Shown here piece by piece: positions 59,151 through 64,000 of a DNA stretch of 64,000 bases. The notes under the pieces are model-generated. The model was not told the origin of the DNA, did not search any database, and saw only the letters and a program-made list of their open reading frames with translations. The position numbers and the translations under genes are program-made. Origin of the DNA: Bombardia bombarda (lineage: Eukaryota > Ascomycota > Sordariomycetes > Sordariales > Lasiosphaeriaceae). How positions within the stretch are numbered: position 1 is the first letter of the stretch; each line of letters starts with the position of its first letter. Where the stretch lies: assembly GCA_030512295.1 (NCBI GenBank), contig JAULSR010000001.1, positions 8,269,001-8,333,000 of the forward strand, written 5' to 3'.

Positions 59151-61393
59151 GTTTGATTTGAAACTTTTTGGCTTTTCCTTCATTGAAAGAAAGAAGAAAA
59201 AGGAGAGAAAGACCAAGTACATATTTGTGTGCTGTATGGCTACGGGATGGAATGGAATGTACTGGATTGGACTGGGCTGGGTTGGGAAAAGGGGGACATT
59301 ATGGTGTTTGTGTTTCTGAATTTTCTTTTGGTTTTCTCGGCGAAACTGTGTTTAATCTTGGTATATTGGTTTGGTCACTGGGGAATTTTTACGGGAGGTC
59401 AAAGCTACTGCTTACTGCCCCTTACCGGCTGGATTACGGACAAGATATCTGGTCATCTTCGTTGAGGAAGGGTACATAGGAATGGGAAGTATGGGCTGGA
59501 ATTATGTGGGAGCGAGCGATTAGCCAAGTATTGGTCGTCGATGTAATCTATCTGGTTAGGTATGCCTAGCTATTGGCAGCAGCGTTTTGTTTTAGTGCAG
59601 TGTATGTGTGGTATGATACCCGGGACTAGATGGCTTGTCAGGTCAGGTCAGGTTAGGAGGAAAGGATATCAAATAGTGTCAATAAATAAACATGAATAAA
59701 CATAAATCACATGGTTTTACGAGATATGAGTATTATGTGGGTAGTGGTGGCGATGATGATGTTGATGTTGATGTTGATGTTAATATATGTATGTTTTGTG
59801 GTAGAACAGGCGGATTCATCCAACTTGCTTATTTTCGTGTGATATGTATTATTGCATGATCACTTCTTGTATCTTTGGGATGGTACAAGTATCTTCTTTG
59901 TAAATTTGAACGCATACCAGACATTCTTGAACTGTTGCTGTCTTGGACTCCCAACCTAACGTAAACTCCTGAGGAAGCCATCAATTATGGAAAGAGGACG
60001 TCGATTCACTTCGAACTTTACAAGTTATCATGTTCATCTACGCAAGGCAGATTGTGACGAATTACTAGACAGGTCTATCCAGGAATGAACAGTATGCAAC
60101 TTACCCTGTTGCTGAGAATAGCACATGAAGTGATACTGTAGTCTATTAGACGAGAATGCAGTCGGTGATAGAGATGTTTTACGATTGATACACAAGCGAA
60201 TGCTTTTTCCACAAAGAAATGAAATAAAGAAAAGAATGCCACGTACTAACCATGGTTTTGTCCATTGTGCATTCCAACGTTAATACACGCCTACCTCACC
60301 TAGCGTCGCGGTTCCAACACATGAGTATATCAACCATCTATATTTATGTGCGTCCATGCGACCTACATAAACTGCTCTCTCCCCGGCCCAGAAAGAGCAA
60401 AAAAAGAATGAAAACACTCATCGTATGTTCAAATCTTTCTTCGGCCCATTAGGGGCACGTCTACCATCCTGCATATCTTCTTGACAACGCCACACAATAC
60501 TTACTTACCACTGCAGACAGACTCAATCAATGCGTATAATAACCACGTCATTTGGAAGAAAGCAAACCCTCAAAGAGATTTATTTGTGTATGTACCTAGT
60601 CAAGTAGACAGTGGTTGGTTGGTTGGTTGATGGTTATATGCAAACAACCATTGAACCGACCGGCCGGCCTCCCATTCCCCGCACTTTGCTGCTGCTGGCT
60701 GGTGGTGGTCCAATAAGGGGGGGGACCTCATCCCTATATATCCGGGCAGATATTGCAGACAAACTACCCAAGTATGACTTACGGCCCGGGAGCCCGGCCG
60801 GGTGGTCAGCCCTTGGGTCCGAACAAGTTTAATAATATCATCCGTCATAGTCGGTATTCTGATCGGTCCCGATACTTTCTTCTATGGGTGGGGGGGTTTG
60901 CCAAGGTCGCTGGACAGGTATCAAAATCAGGTGTCGGCATAGATAGGGAAAGATGAAGATTGACCTCACTAAGGAAGCAAATAATATGCAAACTGAGTAG
61001 AAGTAATGTGCTACACTACATAAAAGCTCCATCAGGTCACTTTTTGTCCTTCCTCTAGCTCGCCAACAAAATAACCACACATTTTTTATCTCTGCATGCA
61101 AGAATTGCGCATTGTTGACGAGCATAGGCGAACCTGCTCTGGAGTGGGACCAACTTATCATGCAGATCACCCCTGACTTCTGAAGTGCTCCATGGACAGC
61201 CCATTGGCGGTCAGAGAAATAGAGCAAAGTTTAAGAACAAATGAAAAAAGCGAGTGACAGTAGATCCTAGAGCTTCAGTTCAGGGAGTGAAAGAACAGAA
61301 TGAAATGAAATAAAAAAGTAAGGTAATGCAGGACATGAAAAAAATACTTCGCAATAGAATTGGCCTATCGGCACTTGTTTAGAACTCCCGAAC
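59151..61393. other. Intergenic between convergent genes
   Basis: 2.24 kb between the GPI gene stop and the stop of the zinc-knuckle gene. It holds a GATGTT-type repeat at 59752-59781. No gene seen. Frames such as 60838-61227 (-) lack domains. Confidence 0.55.
59752..59781. repeat. GATGTT hexanucleotide-like repeat
   Basis: GATGATGAT followed by three and a half GTTGAT units. Simple sequence in the 3' flank of the GPI gene. Confidence 0.85.
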
Positions 61394-64000
61394 CTAGTTT
61401 CTAAACTTATTTGAAGCTTCCGGGCTTTCAGCTTCAATAGACTCTTTAATTTCGCCTTCCTCCATACTTGAATCTGAGATCCCTGAGTCGACACCTGAGT
61501 CGACGGGGACAGACTGCCGAGAAGACTCGTTTCTAAACACATCCGGGGCTTTCTTACTCTCGTATGCAGTAAGCCCAGGAGTGTCGCATCCGCTCATAAC
61601 TGAGTCCATAGCCAAGTCTACTGGCTCACTTTGTGGCTCAGCAGAGATAGGCTGAGGAGCCTCTTTGTCTTCATCCATTTTTGGGTCTTCGCTTGCTGTT
61701 GTTATCTTTGCCTCTGGTGCATCTCCCCAAAGATCTTCTGCGTGGTTCCGTCGAATCTTACGGACCCAAACAACCGTCTTGTCCTTAAATAGTTTCAAGA
61801 CACTGGAATCATACGGAGGGTCGCGATCAAGGGTGTATTCCGTGACCCCTAGGATGATAGGAGATGACGGCTCGCGCTTGATAGGGGTAATCGGCTCATT
61901 TTTAACGACAGGAAGCGACTCATGCGCCATGGCCTTTGGCTCTTCAAGAGAAGGCCGATCTGTAAAAAAGGCCATCTCACAGGCAGCTGTTTGCTGAAAG
62001 ATGGAAGACATCTGGTCAACTTCAGGTTTGTATCCCGGTACCGAGTCAAAGATTGGAACACGTGAACAAGTGAGGATAAGTTCTTCAAGGGTCTGTTTCG
62101 GGAAGCGCGGGAGGAACTGTGGCGATCCTCGATGCTCCATTATGCGTGGCGTACTTAATCGATTCTCCAACTCCGTATCCTCCCAGGAGACCTTGCGGTT
62201 CTTTTGTTTCTCCTTGACTCGGTAGAGCGGCTTTGCGGGAGTAAACGTTGAAGCCTCGCGATCCGGAATAGATCGAACAATCTTTGTTTTCTCCCAGGAA
62301 ACGCTGCGATTGTTATAACCACTCGTGGGAGTTTCCAAGCTCGATCCATCTTCATAATCATAAAAAGACAACCTTCCCTCCTTCTTGGAGGCCGTCGGGA
62401 GACATCTTCGACGAGACGCTCGATACGAGTCGATATCCAGCTCATCTTCTTCGTCTTCCCTGTTACGCTTGACTTTACGCAAAACATAAGGTCCAGGGTT
62501 GGAAGACTCGAGAGATACGGAACGCTCTGATCTCCACGTACTCGGACTTTTTGAATCATCTCGGTGGTAGTCCTCGCGCCGATCAGAGCCGCGGCGCGGG
62601 GATGTAGGTCGGTAGTGGGAGGATCTTTGCCGACGGCAATCCCGAGAAACCTTTGTGCGGCCCTGATGCGAGCGGCTCCTGGATCGGCGATGGTGATAAT
62701 TGCGGTCATAACCGTAGCTTCTTCTACCAGACGGCACGGCGTCCAGGGGAGATGGGAGGCGAAAATTCTCCCCATGGCCTGGCTTCAGGTCTCGTCGCTC
62801 CCTCTCACGACGAGCAGAGTCAGTGGCGCAAAGCCTCTTCTGAGTAATAGAGTCCGGGTGCAGATTCTGCGGGCACAAAGTCGGCCAGTGACCGCCGCGC
62901 TGTCTGCAGACGCTGCACACAAACTTGCTCGGGGGCTTTGTATCAAAGCTCCGATCGAAGGTAGTTGGGCAGTTGGCAATTAAGTGGCCTTGCCAAATAT
63001 TTAGTAGACACTGGGGGAAAGGCTCGGTTCAGCTCGTACCTGGATTTTTACAGCGATCGCAAATGTAACCATCTCGAGGCCAAGATTTGGCGTCCTGTTT
63101 GGTGTTCTCCTTTTGATTCTGGGCGGATCTCTGGAGGCCTGGCTCTTGCCGTACTTGTACCTGCGACCTCTCTCGAAAATCATCTTCGTATTTCCAAGAT
63201 TTCGTCTGCGAGACAGATTCCTGATCAATCGCAGACTGGCGAGATTTTCTGCGGGTCTTCTTAATCTTCAAGGTATTGGAAGGTAAATCTTGTAGGCTGA
63301 GATCATGCTGGCTTTGTCGATTCAGTTCTGGGTGATCTTCCATCCAGAACTCGCTTGTTGCATTCCTGGTGTTAGTAAGTTGGAAACCTGGCCTAGATAC
63401 CCTTCTCCCATCAGTTGGAAAGTCTATGTTTGCTCCAGTTAGGAACGATAAATCTGGTCCAGCAGAATCATAAGCCTTCATCCGCGAACCAGCAAGTCTT
63501 TGAGTCAAAGCTTACCGGCAGGGGGCTTTACGACATTGTCAACGACTGTCGGGCTTGGCTCTCGCTGCGATATTTTGGCCCGATCTGGATGCATATAAAT
63601 GCCGTAGTCTATGATCTGTGATTTGATCACTGGGGATCTGACTGTTGGGTCTGCGTTTGCTCCGGTCAAGACCAACAAATCTGGTTTTATATTAATGAAT
63701 CTTATTTAGTAAAACAGCGACGAGTCAACCAAACCAAGCTTACCAACGGGAGACTTTTCTTCTTCATCATAGATGCCTGCGCTTGGCTCTCGCTCTGATA
63801 ATCTGGCGCGATCTGGATGCATATAGCTACCATGATTCATGGGCTCTTCCTTAATCAGCGGGCCATCCAAGTCAATCTTACTTATAGAGAGCTTCGCTTC
63901 GTGGTCGTCACTCGTCGGGCTCAGCTCTCGCTGTGCCATCTTGGCCCGGTCTGGATGCATATAGACACCGCGATCTATGGGGTTCTCTTCCTTGACCAAG
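61394..64000 (-). CDS. Zinc-knuckle (CCHC) protein with tandem exon repeats and SUMO-type motifs, 5' end outside window
   Basis: Four exons on the minus strand (64000-63744, 63680-63516, 63453-63040, 62988-61394) are in frame to TAG 61394-61396. The N-terminal part is repeat-like: NPIDRGVYMHPDRAKMAQRE, NHGSYMHPDRARLSEREPSA and IDYGIYMHPDRAKISQREPS share YMHPDRA(K/R). D-L-x-x-LTGAN modules follow the second and third repeats. The 165-nt exon 63680-63516 is phase 1-1, so the unit can be duplicated without a frame change. Then come two CCHC knuckles, CDRCKNPGHLIANC (across the 51-bp intron) and CSVCRQRGGHWPTLC, and a long Arg/Ser-rich part (HHRRSRSRSHQGRTK, RRQRSSHYRPTSPRRGS). SUMO-type PsiKxE sites recur: LVKEE, LIKEE, VVKNE, PIKRE. 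The tail is acidic and ends EASNKFRN. I do not recognise a named family; nuclear RNA-related function is inferred from RS and knuckles. Confidence 0.8.

Overview
The window comes from the nuclear genome of a filamentous ascomycete, most likely a Sordariomycete. Introns are short (mostly 50-130 bp), with GTAAGT-like donors and CTAAC/CTGAC branch points. Gene content is typical of the group: a CTF1-beta-type Zn2Cys6 regulator, an arginine-specific CPSase small subunit with its attenuator-peptide uORF, a GH125 mannosidase and a Ser/Thr-rich GPI-type wall protein. Species cannot be fixed from sequence alone. Sixteen spliced protein genes and one uORF were modelled by hand by joining exons across splice sites, and a further 33-codon tail of a gene enters at the left edge. 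No tRNA, rRNA, transposon or CRISPR was recognised.

Layout: a gene tail (+) at 3-101; FAH-family hydrolase (-) 633-1643; ESCRT-associated bro1 (-) 3224-6462; Zn2Cys6 regulator (-) 9125-12483; GPI ethanolamine-phosphate transferase mcd4 (-) 15438-18824; divergent DNA polymerase delta subunit pol32 (+) 19477-21107; secreted GH125 alpha-mannosidase (+) 22178-24195; an acidic orphan (-) 25036-26411; a SAP/Acinus-like RNA-binding protein (+) 27599-29844; arg-2 (-) 31016-32518 with its leader uORF at 32582-33054; ETF beta (-) 34425-35354; an ALPS-bearing ArfGAP (-) 35891-37211; a two-RRM RGG protein (-) 38452-40017; diflavin reductase tah18 (+) 43274-45842; a membrane-anchored pepsin-fold protein that looks catalytically dead (-) 47729-50588; a GPI-anchored repeat protein (+) 56367-59150; and a zinc-knuckle protein with tandem exon repeats (-) running off the right edge.

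The genes do not form a cluster or operon. They are mostly housekeeping functions: membrane traffic and sorting (bro1, gcs1), GPI and wall biogenesis (mcd4, GH125, GPI protein), DNA replication (pol32), RNA processing (SAP/Acinus, RRM), and mitochondrial or metabolic roles (arg-2, ETF beta, FAH, tah18).

Points worth attention: the attenuator peptide is assembled only after two leader introns are removed. Two successive micro-exons run through the zinc cluster of the regulator. A pepsin-fold receptor-like protein lacks its first catalytic Asp. A zinc-knuckle protein carries phase-1 repeat exons and SUMO-type motifs. Three genes each appear to lack one base in or beside a short G/C run, which looks more like consensus error than three pseudogenes.
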